The notes beneath the pieces are model-generated. The model saw only the letters and a list, made by a program, of their open reading frames with translations, was not told where the DNA came from and made no database searches. Source: Ciona savignyi (Eukaryota; Chordata; Ascidiacea; Phlebobranchia; Cionidae). From it: a stretch of DNA of 64,000 nt. Position numbers and translations under genes: made by a program. Positions 1 to 10,797 of this stretch are shown piece by piece. The stretch spans positions 1 through 64,000 of the forward strand of contig CH003367.1 of assembly GCA_000149265.1 (NCBI GenBank), read 5' to 3'. The first letter of the stretch is position 1. Every line of letters begins with the position of its first letter.

Positions 1-152
1 AAAGGGGGGGGAAGGGGTAGGGCGGGATTGGAAGGAGATGGCGAAAAGCGTCGGTCGGCATCAGGTTAGAGTGGGTTAAATAAGGGAAGTGCTTTGTTGT
101 GGTAGTATGGTAATGCAAAGACGGGTGGAAGGTGTGGGAGTTCTTGCGCAGT
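1..152. other. unique left flank of tRNA array
   Basis: This stretch begins with G-rich, purine-rich sequence that does not occur in the array. Similarity to the array spacer begins at about 153. I see no gene in it. Confidence 0.6.
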
Positions 153-351
153 AAATTCGCTGACGTATTATTTATTATGGTAAACTGAAACTATTTAAAT
201 ATATATAGATAGCTATGTCTATATTTGTGTAATCTCGCTGGATAATTTAACATGCATGTATAATGATAGGAAACGCCAGACAAATTATTGCGATCATTTG
301 TTTTCGGACAAATTCATTTAAATGAACGAGATAAAACGGTAATTGGAGATG

Positions 352-355
352 AAAA
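352..355 (-). terminator. Pol III terminator, type I units (example)
   Basis: T4 on the minus strand, 16 nt beyond the 3' end of Ala(CGC) unit 1. The same tract recurs behind most type I Ala genes. Confidence 0.6.
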
Positions 356-371
356 GGAGCAAACAGTTAAA

Positions 372-443
372 TGGAGATGCCGGGGATTGAACCCGGGACC
401 TCACACATGCGAAGCGTGCGCTCTACCACTGAGCTACATCCCC
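372..443 (-). tRNA. tRNA-Ala(CGC), unit 1
   Basis: 72 nt without CCA; 7-bp acceptor with one G-U pair, anticodon loop TTCGCAT, T arm intact. One base differs just before the T stem. Confidence 0.88.
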
Positions 444-446
444 AAG

Positions 447-498
447 CGACGAAGATTGGATTCGAATCCACGCCTGCATAGCACAATGAATTAGCAGC
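447..498 (-). pseudogene. truncated tRNA-Ser relic, unit 1
   Basis: Only the 3' 52 nt remain, including the B box. The deletion also removes the type I-specific spacer and is shared exactly with unit 28. Confidence 0.8.
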
Positions 499-593
499 AT
501 ATAAAAGCTGTCTGGATAATATAACATTCATATCTAAATATTTAAATTATGGTAGTCATTGTGATCATTTGTTTTTGACCACTTTATTTATCT

Positions 594-604
594 AAAAAAG
601 AAAA
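594..604 (-). terminator. Pol III terminator, type II units (example)
   Basis: Minus-strand T4-C-T6 tract about 36 nt beyond the Ala(TGC) of unit 2, conserved in type II units. Confidence 0.6.
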
Positions 605-639
605 CCATAATTGGAGAATAATTAGAGGCAAAAGTAAAT

Positions 640-711
640 TGGAGATGCCGGCAATTGAACCCGGGGCCTCACACATGCAAAGCGTGCGCTCTACCACTGA
701 GCTACATCCCC
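640..711 (-). tRNA. tRNA-Ala(TGC), unit 2
   Basis: 72 nt; changes in the 3' T stem leave one mismatch. Anticodon arm intact. Confidence 0.75.
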
Positions 712-714
712 AAG

Positions 715-796
715 CGACGAGGATGGGATTCGAACCCACGCGTGCAGAGCACAATGGATTAGCAGTCCATCGCCTTAACCACTCGGCCACCTCGTC
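715..796 (-). tRNA. tRNA-Ser(GCT), unit 2
   Basis: 82 nt; acceptor GACGAGG/CCTCGTC, anticodon loop CTGCTAA, long variable arm, B box intact. Reference form of the array Ser gene; it closely resembles vertebrate tRNA-Ser(GCU). Confidence 0.95.
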
Positions 797-1130
797 GTAC
801 ATGTTCTTTTCTTGTAAAACTGGTGACCACTTCAAAAGATCTCAATTGATATAAAAATGAATTAGATATAAATAATGGAACCTGGTTTACTAGATACATC
901 TTATTAAATGTTAAAGTATGTTAATACCTTTTTCAAACAATTAGCTGACGTATTATTTATTATGGTAACTTGATACTATTTAAATATATATAGATAGATA
1001 TGTATATATTTGTGTAATATCCCTGGATATTTTAACATGTATACTGATAAGAAACGCCAGAGTAATAATTGCGATCATTTGTTTCTGACAACTTCATTTA
1101 ACAAAAAGAGATAAAACTTTAAATGGAGAT

Positions 1131-1137
1131 AAAAAAA
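1131..1137 (-). terminator. Pol III terminator, type III units (example)
   Basis: Minus-strand T7 tract 13 nt beyond the Ala(TGC) of unit 3. Type III units keep T6-T9 here. Confidence 0.7.
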
Positions 1138-1150
1138 TAGAGTAAATATA

Positions 1151-1222
1151 TGGAGATGCCGGGGATTGAACCCGGGGCCTCACACATGCAAAGCGTGCGC
1201 TCTACCACTGAGCTACATCCCC
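1151..1222 (-). tRNA. tRNA-Ala(TGC), unit 3
   Basis: Reference form: acceptor GGGGATG/CATCTCC, anticodon loop TTTGCAT, T loop TTCAATC. Confidence 0.95.
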
Positions 1223-1225
1223 AAG

Positions 1226-1307
1226 CGACGAGGATGGGATTCGCACCCCAGGGCGCAGAGCACAATGGATTAGCAGTCCATCGCCTTAACCACTCGGCCA
1301 ACTCGTC
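1226..1307 (-). tRNA. tRNA-Ser(GCT), unit 3, damaged
   Basis: Anticodon arm intact, but several T-arm and variable-arm substitutions and one change near the acceptor/D-arm junction; probably defective. Confidence 0.5.
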
Positions 1308-1663
1308 GTACATGTTCTTTTCTTGTAAAACTGGTGACCACTTCAAAATATCTCAATTGATATGAAAATGAATTAGATATAAATAATGGAACCTGGTTTA
1401 CTACATACATATTATAAAATGTAAAAGTATGTTAATACCTTTTTCAAACAATTAGCTGACGTATTATTTATTATGGTAACTTGATACTATTTAAATATAT
1501 ATAGATAGATATGTCTATATTTGTGTAATATCCCTGGATATTTTAACATGTATATTGATAAGAAACGCCAGAGTAATAATTGCGATCATTTGTTTCTGAC
1601 AACTTCATTTAACAAAAAGAGATAAAACTTTAAATGGAGATAAAAAAATAGAGTAATATATAT

Positions 1664-1735
1664 TGGAGATGCCGGGGATTGAACCCGGGGCCTCACACAT
1701 GCAAAGCGTGCGCTCTACCACTGAGCTACATCCCC
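1664..1735 (-). tRNA. tRNA-Ala(TGC), unit 4
   Basis: Canonical copy. Confidence 0.95.
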
Positions 1736-1738
1736 AAG

Positions 1739-1820
1739 CGACGAGGATGGGATTCGAACCCACGCGTGCAGAGCACAATGGATTAGCAGTCCATCGCCTT
1801 AACCACTCGGCCACCTCGTC
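1739..1820 (-). tRNA. tRNA-Ser(GCT), unit 4
   Basis: Canonical copy. Confidence 0.95.
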
Positions 1821-2175
1821 GTACATGTTCTTTTCTTGTAAAACTGGTGACCACTTCAAAAGATCTCAATTGATATGAAAATGAATTAGATATAAATAAT
1901 GGAACCTGGTTTACTAGATACATCTTATTAAATGTTAAAGTATGTTAATACCTTTTTCAAACAATTAGCTGGCGTATTATTTATTATGGTAACTTGTTAC
2001 TATTTAAATATATATAGATAGATATGTCTATATTTGTGTAATATCCCTGGATATTTTAACATGTATAATGATAAGAAACGCCAGAGTAATAATTGCGATC
2101 ATTTGTTTCTGACAACTTCATTTAACAAAAAGAGATAAAACTTTAAATGGAGATAAAAAAAATAGAGTAAATATA

Positions 2176-2247
2176 TGGAGATGCCGGGGATTGAACCCGG
2201 GGCCTCACACATGCAAAGCGTGCGCTCTACCACTGAGCTACATCTCC
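2176..2247 (-). tRNA. tRNA-Ala(TGC), unit 5
   Basis: Third acceptor base is A instead of G, turning the usual G-U pair into A-U; otherwise canonical. Confidence 0.93.
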
Positions 2248-2250
2248 AAG

Positions 2251-2332
2251 CGACGAGGATGGGATTCGAACCCACGCGTGCAGAGCACAATGGATTAGCA
2301 GTCCATCGCCTTAACCACTCGGCCACCTCGTT
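2251..2332 (-). tRNA. tRNA-Ser(GCT), unit 5
   Basis: First base is A instead of G, which weakens the terminal acceptor pair; the rest is canonical. Confidence 0.85.
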
Positions 2333-2657
2333 GTACATGTCCTTTTCTTGTGACCGCTTTAAAAGATCTCAATTGATATGAAAATGAATAAGAAATAAAT
2401 AATGGAACCTGGTTTACTACAAGTATGTTAATACCTTTTTCAAACAATTAGCTGACGTATTATTTATTATGGTAACTTGATACTATTTAAATATATATAG
2501 ATAGATATGTCTATATTTGTGTAATATCCCTGGATATTTTAACATGTATAATGATAAGAAACGCCAGAGTAATAATTGCGATCATTTGTTTCTGACAACT
2601 TCATTTAACAAAAAGAGATAAAACTTTAAATGGAGATAAAAAAATAGAGTAAATTTA

Positions 2658-2729
2658 TGGAGATGCCGGGGATTGAACCCGGGGCCTCACACATGCAAAG
2701 CGTGCGCTCTACCACTGAGCTACATCCCC
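2658..2729 (-). tRNA. tRNA-Ala(TGC), unit 6
   Basis: Canonical copy. Confidence 0.95.
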
Positions 2730-2732
2730 AAG

Positions 2733-2814
2733 CGACGAGGATGGGATTCGAACCCACGCGTGCAGAGCACAATGGATTAGCAGTTCATCGCCTTAACCAC
2801 TCGGCCACCTCGTC
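2733..2814 (-). tRNA. tRNA-Ser(GCT), unit 6
   Basis: One G-to-A change in the 5' anticodon stem breaks a pair. Confidence 0.8.
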
Positions 2815-3170
2815 GTACATGTCCTTTTCTTGTAAAACTGGTGACCGCTTTAAAAGATCTCAATTGATATGAAAATGAATAAGAAATAAATAATGGAACC
2901 TGGTTTACTACATATTATTAAATGTTAAAGTATGTTTACAATTTTTTCACATAATTCGCTGACGTATTATTTATTATGGTAAACTGAAACTATTTAAATA
3001 TATATAGATAGCTATGTCTATATTTGTGTAATCTCGCTGGATAATTTAACATGCGTGTATAATGATAAGAAACGCCAGACAAATTATTGCGATCATTTGT
3101 TTTCAGACAAATTCATTTAAATGAACGAGATAAAACGGTAATTGGAGATGAAAAGGAGCAAACAGTTAAA

Positions 3171-3243
3171 TGGAGAATGCCGGGGATTGAACCCGGGGCC
3201 TCACACATGCAAAGCGTGCGCTCTACCACTGAGCTACATCCCC
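3171..3243 (-). tRNA. tRNA-Ala(TGC), unit 7, hybrid unit
   Basis: One-base insertion in the 3' acceptor strand (73 nt). It sits behind a type I downstream spacer yet has TGC and a full Ser partner, so the unit is a recombinant. Confidence 0.65.
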
Positions 3244-3246
3244 AAG

Positions 3247-3329
3247 CGACGAGGATGGGATTCGAAACCCACGCGTGCAGAGCACAATGGATTAGCAGTC
3301 CATCGCCTTAACCACTCGGCCAACTCGTC
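3247..3329 (-). tRNA. tRNA-Ser(GCT), unit 7
   Basis: One-base insertion in the T arm (83 nt) and one change in the 5' acceptor region. Confidence 0.55.
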
Positions 3330-3683
3330 GTACATGTTCTTTTCTTGTAAAACTGGTGACCACTTCAAAATATCTCAATTGATATGAAAATGAATTAGAT
3401 ATAAATAATGGAACCTGGTTTACTACATACATATTATAAAATGTAAAAGTATGTTAATACCTTTTTCAAACAATTAGCTGACGTATTATTTATTATGGTA
3501 ACTTGATACTATTTAAATATATATAGATAGATATGTCTATATTTGTGTAATATCCCTGGATATTTTAACATGTATATTGATAAGAAACGCCAGAGTAATA
3601 ATTGCGATCATTTGTTTCTGACAACTTCATTTAACAAAAAGAGATAAAACTTTAAATGGAGATAAAAAAATAGAGTAAATATA

Positions 3684-3755
3684 TGGAGATGCCGGGGATT
3701 GAACCCGGGGCCTCACACATGCAAAGCGTGCGCTCTACCACTGAGCTACATCCCC
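3684..3755 (-). tRNA. tRNA-Ala(TGC), unit 8
   Basis: Canonical copy. Confidence 0.95.
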
Positions 3756-3758
3756 AAG

Positions 3759-3840
3759 CGACGAGGATGGGATTCGAACCCACGCGTGCAGAGCACAATG
3801 GATTAGCAGTCCATCGCCTTAACCACTCGGCCACCTCGTC
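3759..3840 (-). tRNA. tRNA-Ser(GCT), unit 8
   Basis: Canonical copy. Confidence 0.95.
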
Positions 3841-4180
3841 GTACATGTCCTTTTCTTGTAAAACTGGTGACCGCTTTAAAAGATCTCAATTGATATGAAA
3901 ATGAATAAGAAATAAATAATGGAACCTGGTTTACTACATAATAATAAATGTTAAAGTATGTTTACAATTTTTTCACATAATTCGCTGACGTATTATTTAT
4001 TATGGTAAACTGAAACTATTTAAATATATATATTTGTGTAATCTCGCTGGATAATTTAACATGTATGTATAATGATAAGAAACGCCAGACAAATTATTGC
4101 GATCATTTGTTTTCAGACAAATTCATTTAAATGAACGAGATAAAACGGTAATTGGAGATGAAAAGGAGCAAACAGTTAAA

Positions 4181-4252
4181 TGGAGGTTCCGGGGATTGAA
4201 CCCGGGGCGTCACACATGCGAAGCGTGCGCTCTACCACTGAGCTACATCCCC
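4181..4252 (-). tRNA. tRNA-Ala(CGC), unit 9, damaged acceptor
   Basis: Substitutions in the 3' acceptor strand break pairs, and one base differs in the variable region. Confidence 0.6.
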
Positions 4253-4255
4253 AAG

Positions 4256-4331
4256 CGACGAAGATTGGATTCGAATCCACGCCTGCATAGCACAATGAAT
4301 TAGCAGCCATTCGCGCTAACCACACGCCCCA
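4256..4331 (-). pseudogene. tRNA-Ser relic, unit 9
   Basis: Full-length form of the type I relic (76 nt): 5' acceptor strand no longer pairs with the 3' strand, D arm shortened, anticodon stem broken, B box GATTCGAATCC kept. Confidence 0.85.
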
Positions 4332-4651
4332 TTTCTATGTAAGTCGTGTACTCGCAGAAATGGTGAGTAATTAGAAAAAAATTAAACAGTACAAACATTA
4401 ATAAGAAAAGAATTAAAATTCTGATTTTACATAATAAAATTTTTATACACAATACAAATGCAGCGGATGTAAGATTTGTGTTGATAAATTCAACCTTTTA
4501 ACAGAAATACATATACAAGCTGTCTGGATAATATAACATTCATATCTAAATATTTAAATTATGGTAGTCATTGTGATCATTTGTTTTTGACCACTTTATT
4601 TATCTAAAAAAGAAAACCATAATTGGAGAATAATTAGAGGCAAACGTAAAT

Positions 4652-4723
4652 TGGAGATGCCGGGGATTGAACCCGGGGCCTCACACATGCAAAGCGTGCG
4701 CTCTACCACTGAGCTACATCCCC
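4652..4723 (-). tRNA. tRNA-Ala(TGC), unit 10
   Basis: Canonical copy. Confidence 0.95.
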
Positions 4724-4726
4724 AAG

Positions 4727-4809
4727 CGACGAGGATGGGATTCGAACCCCACGCGTGCAGAGCACAATGGATTAGCAGTCCATCGCCTTAACCACTCGGC
4801 CACCTCGTC
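4727..4809 (-). tRNA. tRNA-Ser(GCT), unit 10
   Basis: Extra G in the homopolymer next to the T loop (83 nt). Confidence 0.65.
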
Positions 4810-5163
4810 GTACATGTTCTTTTCTTGTAAAACTGGTGACCACTTCAAAAGATCTCAATTGATATGAAAATGAATTAGATATAAATAATGGAACCTGGTT
4901 TACTAGATACATCTTATTAAATGTTAAAGTATGTTAATACCTTTTTCAAACAATTAGCTGACGTATTATTTATTATGGTAACTTGATACTATTTAAATAT
5001 ATATAGATAGATATGTATATATTTGTGTAATATCCCTGGATATTTTAACATGTATACTGATAAGAAACGCCAGAGTAATAATTGCGATCATTTGTTTCTG
5101 ACAACTTCATTTAACAAAAAGAGATAAAACTTTAAATGGAGATAAAAAAATAGAGTAAATATA

Positions 5164-5235
5164 TGGAGATGCCGGGGATTGAACCCGGGGCCTCACACAT
5201 GCAAAGCGTGCGCTCTACCACTGAGCTACATCCCC
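5164..5235 (-). tRNA. tRNA-Ala(TGC), unit 11
   Basis: Canonical copy. Confidence 0.95.
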
Positions 5236-5238
5236 AAG

Positions 5239-5321
5239 CGACGAGGATGGGATTCGCACCCACGCCGTGCAGAGCACAATGGATTAGCAGTCCATCGCCT
5301 TAACCACTCGGCCACCTCGTC
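5239..5321 (-). tRNA. tRNA-Ser(GCT), unit 11
   Basis: T-loop substitution and a one-base insertion in the variable arm. Confidence 0.55.
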
Positions 5322-5677
5322 GTACATGTCCTTTTGTTGTAAAACTGGTGACCGCTTTAAAAGATCTCAATTGATATGAAAATGAATAAGAAATAAATAA
5401 TGGAACCTGGTTTACTACATATTATTAAGTTTTAAAGTATGTTTAAAATTTTTTCACATAATTCGCTGACGTATTATTTATTATGGTAAACTGAAACTAT
5501 TTAAATATATATAGATAGAAATGTATATATTTGTGTAATCTCGCTGGATAATTTAACATGTATGTATAATGATAAGAAACGCCTGACAAATTATTGCGAT
5601 CATTTGTTTTCAGACAAATTCATTTAAATGAACGAGATAAAACGGTAATTGGAGATGAAAAGGAGCAAACAGTTACA

Positions 5678-5749
5678 TGGAGATGCCGGGGATTGAACCC
5701 GGGGCCTCACACATGCGAAGCGTGCGCTCTACCACTGAGCTACATCCCC
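5678..5749 (-). tRNA. tRNA-Ala(CGC), unit 12
   Basis: Reference form of the CGC gene: differs from the TGC gene by one anticodon base. Confidence 0.95.
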
Positions 5750-5752
5750 AAG

Positions 5753-5828
5753 CGACGAAGATTGGATTCGAATCCACGCCTGCATAGCACAATGAATTAG
5801 CAGCCATTCGCGCTAACCACACGCCCCA
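5753..5828 (-). pseudogene. tRNA-Ser relic, unit 12
   Basis: Standard type I relic. Confidence 0.85.
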
Positions 5829-6148
5829 TTTCTATGTAAGTCGTGTACACGCAGAAATGGTGAGTAATTAGAAAAAAATTAAACAGTACAAACATTAATA
5901 AGAAAAGAATTAAAATTCTGATTTTACATAATAAAATTTTTATACACAATACGAATGCAGCGGATGTAAGATTTGTGTTGATAAATTCAACCTTTTAACA
6001 GAAATACATATACAAGCTGTCTGGATAATATAACATTCATATCTAAATATTTAAATTATGGTAGTCATTGTGATCATTTGTTTTTGACCACTTTATTTAT
6101 CTAAAAAAGAAAACCATAATTGGAGAATAATTAGAGGCAAATGTAAAT

Positions 6149-6220
6149 TGGAGATGCCGGGGATTGAACCCGGGGCCTCACACATGCAAAGCGTGCGCTC
6201 TACCACTGAGCTACATCCCC
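6149..6220 (-). tRNA. tRNA-Ala(TGC), unit 13
   Basis: Canonical copy. Confidence 0.95.
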
Positions 6221-6223
6221 AAG

Positions 6224-6305
6224 CGACGAGGATGGGATTCGAACCCACGCGTGCAGAGCACAATGGATTAGCAGTCCATCGCCTTAACCACTCGGCCACC
6301 TCGTC
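6224..6305 (-). tRNA. tRNA-Ser(GCT), unit 13
   Basis: Canonical copy. Confidence 0.95.
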
Positions 6306-6659
6306 GTACATGTTCTTTTCTTGTAAAACTGGTGACCACTTCAAAAGATCTCAATTGATATGAAAATGAATTAGATATAAATAATGGAACCTGGTTTACT
6401 AGATACATCTTATTAAATGTTAAAGTATGTTAATACCTTTTTCAAACAATTAGCTGACGTATTATTTATTATGGTAACTTGATACTATTTAAATATATGT
6501 AGATAGATATGTCTATATTTGTGTAATATCCCTGGATATTTTAACATGTATAATGATAAGAAACGCCAGAGTAATAATTGCGATCATTTGTTTCTGACAA
6601 CTTCATTTAACAAAAAGAGATAAAACTTTAAATGGAGATAAAAAAATTGAGTAAATATA

Positions 6660-6731
6660 TGGAGATGCCGGGGATTGAACCCGGGGCCTCACACATGCAA
6701 AGCGTGCGCTCTACCACTGAGCTACATCCCC
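6660..6731 (-). tRNA. tRNA-Ala(TGC), unit 14
   Basis: Canonical copy. Confidence 0.95.
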
Positions 6732-6734
6732 AAG

Positions 6735-6816
6735 CGACGAGGATGGGATTCGAACCCACGCGTGCAGAGCACAATGGATTAGCAGTCCATCGCCTTAACC
6801 ACTCGGCCACCTCGTC
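6735..6816 (-). tRNA. tRNA-Ser(GCT), unit 14
   Basis: Canonical copy. Confidence 0.95.
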
Positions 6817-7172
6817 GTACATGTCCTTTTCTTGTAAAACTGGTGCCCGCTTTAAAAGATCTCAATTGATATGAAAATGAATAAGAAATAAATAATGGAA
6901 CCTGGTTTACTACATATTATTAAATGTTAAAGTATGTTTACAATTTTTTCACATAATTCGCTGACGTATTATTTATTATGGTAAACTGAAACTATTTAAA
7001 TATATATAGATAGCTATGTCTATATTTGTGTAATCTCGCTGGATAATTTAACATGCATGTATAATGATAAGAAACGCCAGACAAATTATTACGATCATTT
7101 GTTTTCAGACAAATTCATTTAAATGAACGAGATAAAACGGTAATTGGAGATGAAAAGGAGCAAACAGTTAAA

Positions 7173-7244
7173 TGGAGATGCCGGGGATTGAACCCGGGGC
7201 CTCACACATGCGAAGCGTGCGCTCTACCACTGAGCTACATCCCC
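7173..7244 (-). tRNA. tRNA-Ala(CGC), unit 15
   Basis: Canonical CGC copy. Confidence 0.95.
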
Positions 7245-7247
7245 AAG

Positions 7248-7323
7248 CGACGAAGATTGGATTCGAATCCACGCCTGCATAGCACAATGAATTAGCAGCC
7301 ATTCGCGCTAACCACACGCCCCA
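7248..7323 (-). pseudogene. tRNA-Ser relic, unit 15
   Basis: Standard type I relic; first unit of the duplicated block 7173-10165. Confidence 0.85.
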
Positions 7324-7644
7324 TTTCTATGTAAGTCTTGTACTCGCAGAAATGGTGAGTAATTAGAAAAAAATTAAACAGTACAAACATTAATAAGAAA
7401 AGAATTAAAATTCTGATTTTACATAATAAAATTTTTATACACAATACAAATGCAGCGGATGTAAGATTTGTGTTGATAAATTCAAATTTTTAACAGAAAT
7501 ACATATACACAGCTGTCTGGATAATATAACATTCATATCTAAATATTTAAATTATGGTAGTCATTGTGATCATTTGTTTTTGACCACTTTATTTATCTAA
7601 AAAAGAAAACCATAATTGGAGAATAATTAGAGGCAAACGTAAAT

Positions 7645-7717
7645 TGGAGATGCCGGAGGATTGAACCCGGGGCCTCACACATGCAAAGCGTGCGCTCTAC
7701 CACTGAGCTACATCCCC
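7645..7717 (-). tRNA. tRNA-Ala(TGC), unit 16
   Basis: One-base insertion in the T stem (73 nt). Confidence 0.6.
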
Positions 7718-7720
7718 AAG

Positions 7721-7802
7721 CTACGAGGATGGGATTCGAACCCACGCGTGCAGAGCACAATGGATTAGCAGTCCATCGCCTTAACCACTCGGCCACCTCG
7801 TC
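7721..7802 (-). tRNA. tRNA-Ser(GCT), unit 16
   Basis: One 3' acceptor base changed (shared with unit 19); otherwise canonical. Confidence 0.8.
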
Positions 7803-8156
7803 GTACATGTTCTTTTCTTGTAAAACTGGTGACCACTTCAAAAGATCTCAATTGATATTAAAATGAATTAGATATAAATAATGGAACCTGGTTTACTAGA
7901 TACATCTTATTAAATGTTAAAGTATGTTAATACCTTTTTCAAACAATTAGCTGACGTATTATTTATTATGGTAACTTGATACTATTTAAATATATATAGA
8001 TAGCTATGTCTATATTTGTGTAATATCCCTGGATATTTTAACATGTATAATGATAAGAAACGCCAGAGTAATAATTGCGATCATTTGTTTCTGACAACTT
8101 CATTTAACAAAAAGAGATAAAACTTTAAATGGAGATAAAAAAATTGAGTAAATATA

Positions 8157-8228
8157 TGGAGATGCCGGGGATTGAACCCGGGGCCTCACACATGCAAAGC
8201 GTGCGCTCTACCACTGAGCTACATCCCC
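8157..8228 (-). tRNA. tRNA-Ala(TGC), unit 17
   Basis: Canonical copy. Confidence 0.95.
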
Positions 8229-8231
8229 AAG

Positions 8232-8313
8232 CGACGAGGATGGGATTCGAACCCACGCGTGCAGAGCACAATGGATTAGCAGTCCATCGCCTTAACCACT
8301 CGGCCACCTCGTC
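8232..8313 (-). tRNA. tRNA-Ser(GCT), unit 17
   Basis: Canonical copy. Confidence 0.95.
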
Positions 8314-8669
8314 GTACATGTCCTTTTCTTGTAAAACTGGTGACCGCTTTAAAAGATCTCAATTGATATGAAAATGAATAAGAAATAAATAATGGAACCT
8401 GGTTTACTACATATTATTAAATGTTAAAGTATGTTTACAATTTTTTCACATAATTCGCTGACGTATTATTTATTATGGTAAACTGAAACTATTTAAATAT
8501 ATATAGATAGCTATGTCTATATTTGTGTAATCTCGCTGGATAATTTAACATGCATGTATAATGATAAGAAACGCCAGACAAATTATTACGATCATTTGTT
8601 TTCAGACAAATTCATTTAAATGAACGAGATAAAACGGTAATTGGAGATGAAAAGGAGCAAACAGTTAAA

Positions 8670-8741
8670 TGGAGATGCCGGGGATTGAACCCGGGGCCTC
8701 ACACATGCGAAGCGTGCGCTCTACCACTGAGCTACATCCCC
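8670..8741 (-). tRNA. tRNA-Ala(CGC), unit 18
   Basis: Canonical CGC copy. Confidence 0.95.
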
Positions 8742-8744
8742 AAG

Positions 8745-8820
8745 CGACGAAGATTGGATTCGAATCCACGCCTGCATAGCACAATGAATTAGCAGCCATT
8801 CGCGCTAACCACACGCCCCA
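8745..8820 (-). pseudogene. tRNA-Ser relic, unit 18
   Basis: Same as unit 15, including its private spacer variants. Confidence 0.85.
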
Positions 8821-9140
8821 TTTCTATGTAAGTCTTGTACTCGCAGAAATGGTGAGTAATTAGAAAAAAATTAAACAGTACAAACATTAATAAGAAAAGA
8901 ATTAAAATTCTGATTTTACATAATAAAATTTTTATACACAATACAAATGCAGCGGATGTAAGATTTGTGTTGATAAATTCAAATTTTTAACAGAAATACA
9001 TATACAAGCTGTCTGGATAATATAACATTCATATCTAAATATTTAAATTATGGTAGTCATTGTGATCATTTGTTTTTGACCACTTTATTTATCTAAAAAA
9101 GAAAACCATAATTGGAGAATAATTAGAGGCAAACGTAAAT

Positions 9141-9213
9141 TGGAGATGCCGGGGATTGAACCCGGGGGCCTCACACATGCAAAGCGTGCGCTCTACCACT
9201 GAGCTACATCCCC
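9141..9213 (-). tRNA. tRNA-Ala(TGC), unit 19
   Basis: Extra base in the C-run before the T loop (73 nt). Confidence 0.65.
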
Positions 9214-9216
9214 AAG

Positions 9217-9299
9217 CTACGAGGATGGGATTCGAACCCACGCGTGCAGAGCACAATGGATTAGCAGTCCATCGCCTTAACCACTGCGGCCACCTCGTC
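9217..9299 (-). tRNA. tRNA-Ser(GCT), unit 19
   Basis: Shares the acceptor change of unit 16 and has an extra base in the D arm (83 nt). Confidence 0.55.
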
Positions 9300-9655
9300 G
9301 GTACATGTTCTTTTCTTGTAAAACTGGTGACCACTTCAAAAGATCTCAATTGATATTAAAATGAATTAGATATAAATAATGGAACCTGGTTTACTAGATA
9401 CATCTTATTAAATGTTAAAGTATGTTAATACCTTTTTTCAAACAATTAGCTGACGTATTATTTATTATGGTAACTTGATACTATTTAAATATATATAGAT
9501 AGCTATGTCTATATTTGTGTAATATCCCTGGATATTTTAACATGTATAATGATAAGAAACGCCAGAGTAATAATTGCGATCATTTGTTTCTGACAACTTC
9601 ATTTAACAAAAAGAGATAAAACTTTAAATGGAGATAAAAAAATTGAGTAAATATA

Positions 9656-9727
9656 TGGAGATGCCGGGGATTGAACCCGGGGCCTCACACATGCAAAGCG
9701 TGCGCTCTACCACTGAGCTACATCCCC
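9656..9727 (-). tRNA. tRNA-Ala(TGC), unit 20
   Basis: Canonical copy. Confidence 0.95.
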
Positions 9728-9730
9728 AAG

Positions 9731-9812
9731 CGACGAGGATGGGATTCGAACCCACGCGTGCAGAGCACAATGGATTAGCAGTCCATCGCCTTAACCACTC
9801 GGCCACCTCGTC
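9731..9812 (-). tRNA. tRNA-Ser(GCT), unit 20
   Basis: Canonical copy. Confidence 0.95.
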
Positions 9813-10169
9813 GTACATGTCCTTTTCTTGTAAAACTGGTGACCGCTTTAAAAGATCTCAATTGATATGAAAATGAATAAGAAATAAATAATGGAACCTG
9901 GTTTACTACATATTATTAAGTTTTAAAGTATGTTTAAAATTTTTTCACATAATTCGCTGACGTATTATTTATTATGGTAAACTGAAACTATTTAAATATA
10001 TATAGATAGATATGTACTATATTTGTGTAATCTCGCTGGATAATTTAACATGTATGTATAATGATAAGAAACGCCTGACAAATTATTGCGATCATTTGTT
10101 TTCAGACAAATTCATTTAAATGAACGAGATAAAACGGTAATTGGAGATGAAAAGGAGCAAACAGTTAAA

Positions 10170-10241
10170 TGGAGATGCCGGGGATTGAACCCGGGGCCTC
10201 ACACATGCGAAGCGTGCGCTCTACCACTGAGCTACATCCCC
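10170..10241 (-). tRNA. tRNA-Ala(CGC), unit 21
   Basis: Canonical CGC copy. Confidence 0.95.
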
Positions 10242-10244
10242 AAG

Positions 10245-10320
10245 CGACGAAGATTGGATTCGAATCCACGCCTGCATAGCACAAAGAATTAGCAGCCATT
10301 CGCGCTAACCACACGCCCCA
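10245..10320 (-). pseudogene. tRNA-Ser relic, unit 21
   Basis: Type I relic with one private substitution. Confidence 0.85.
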
Positions 10321-10640
10321 TTTCTATGTAAGTCGTGTACTCGCAGAAATGGTGAGTAATTAGAAAAAAATTAAACAGTTCAAACATTTATAAGAAAAGA
10401 ATTAAAATTCTGATTTTACATAATAACATTTTTATACACAATACAAATGCAGCGGATGTAAGATTTGTGTTGATAAATTCAACCTTTTAACAGAAATACA
10501 TATACAAGCTGTCTGGATAATATAACATTCATATCTAAATATTTAAATTATGGTAGTCATTGTGATCATTTGTTTTTGACCACTTTATTTATCTAAAAAA
10601 GAAAACCATAATTGGAGAATAATTAGAGGCAAATGTAAAT

Positions 10641-10712
10641 TGGAGATGCCGGGGATTGAACCCGGGGCCCCACACATGCAAAGCGTGCGCTCTACCACTG
10701 AGCTACATCCCC
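10641..10712 (-). tRNA. tRNA-Ala(TGC), unit 22
   Basis: One variable-region substitution. Confidence 0.9.
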
Positions 10713-10715
10713 AAG

Positions 10716-10797
10716 CGACGAGGATGGGATTCGAACCCACGCGTGCAGAGCACAATGGATTAGCAGTCCATCGCCTTAACCACTCGGCCACCTCGTC
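10716..10797 (-). tRNA. tRNA-Ser(GCT), unit 22
   Basis: Canonical copy. Confidence 0.95.
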
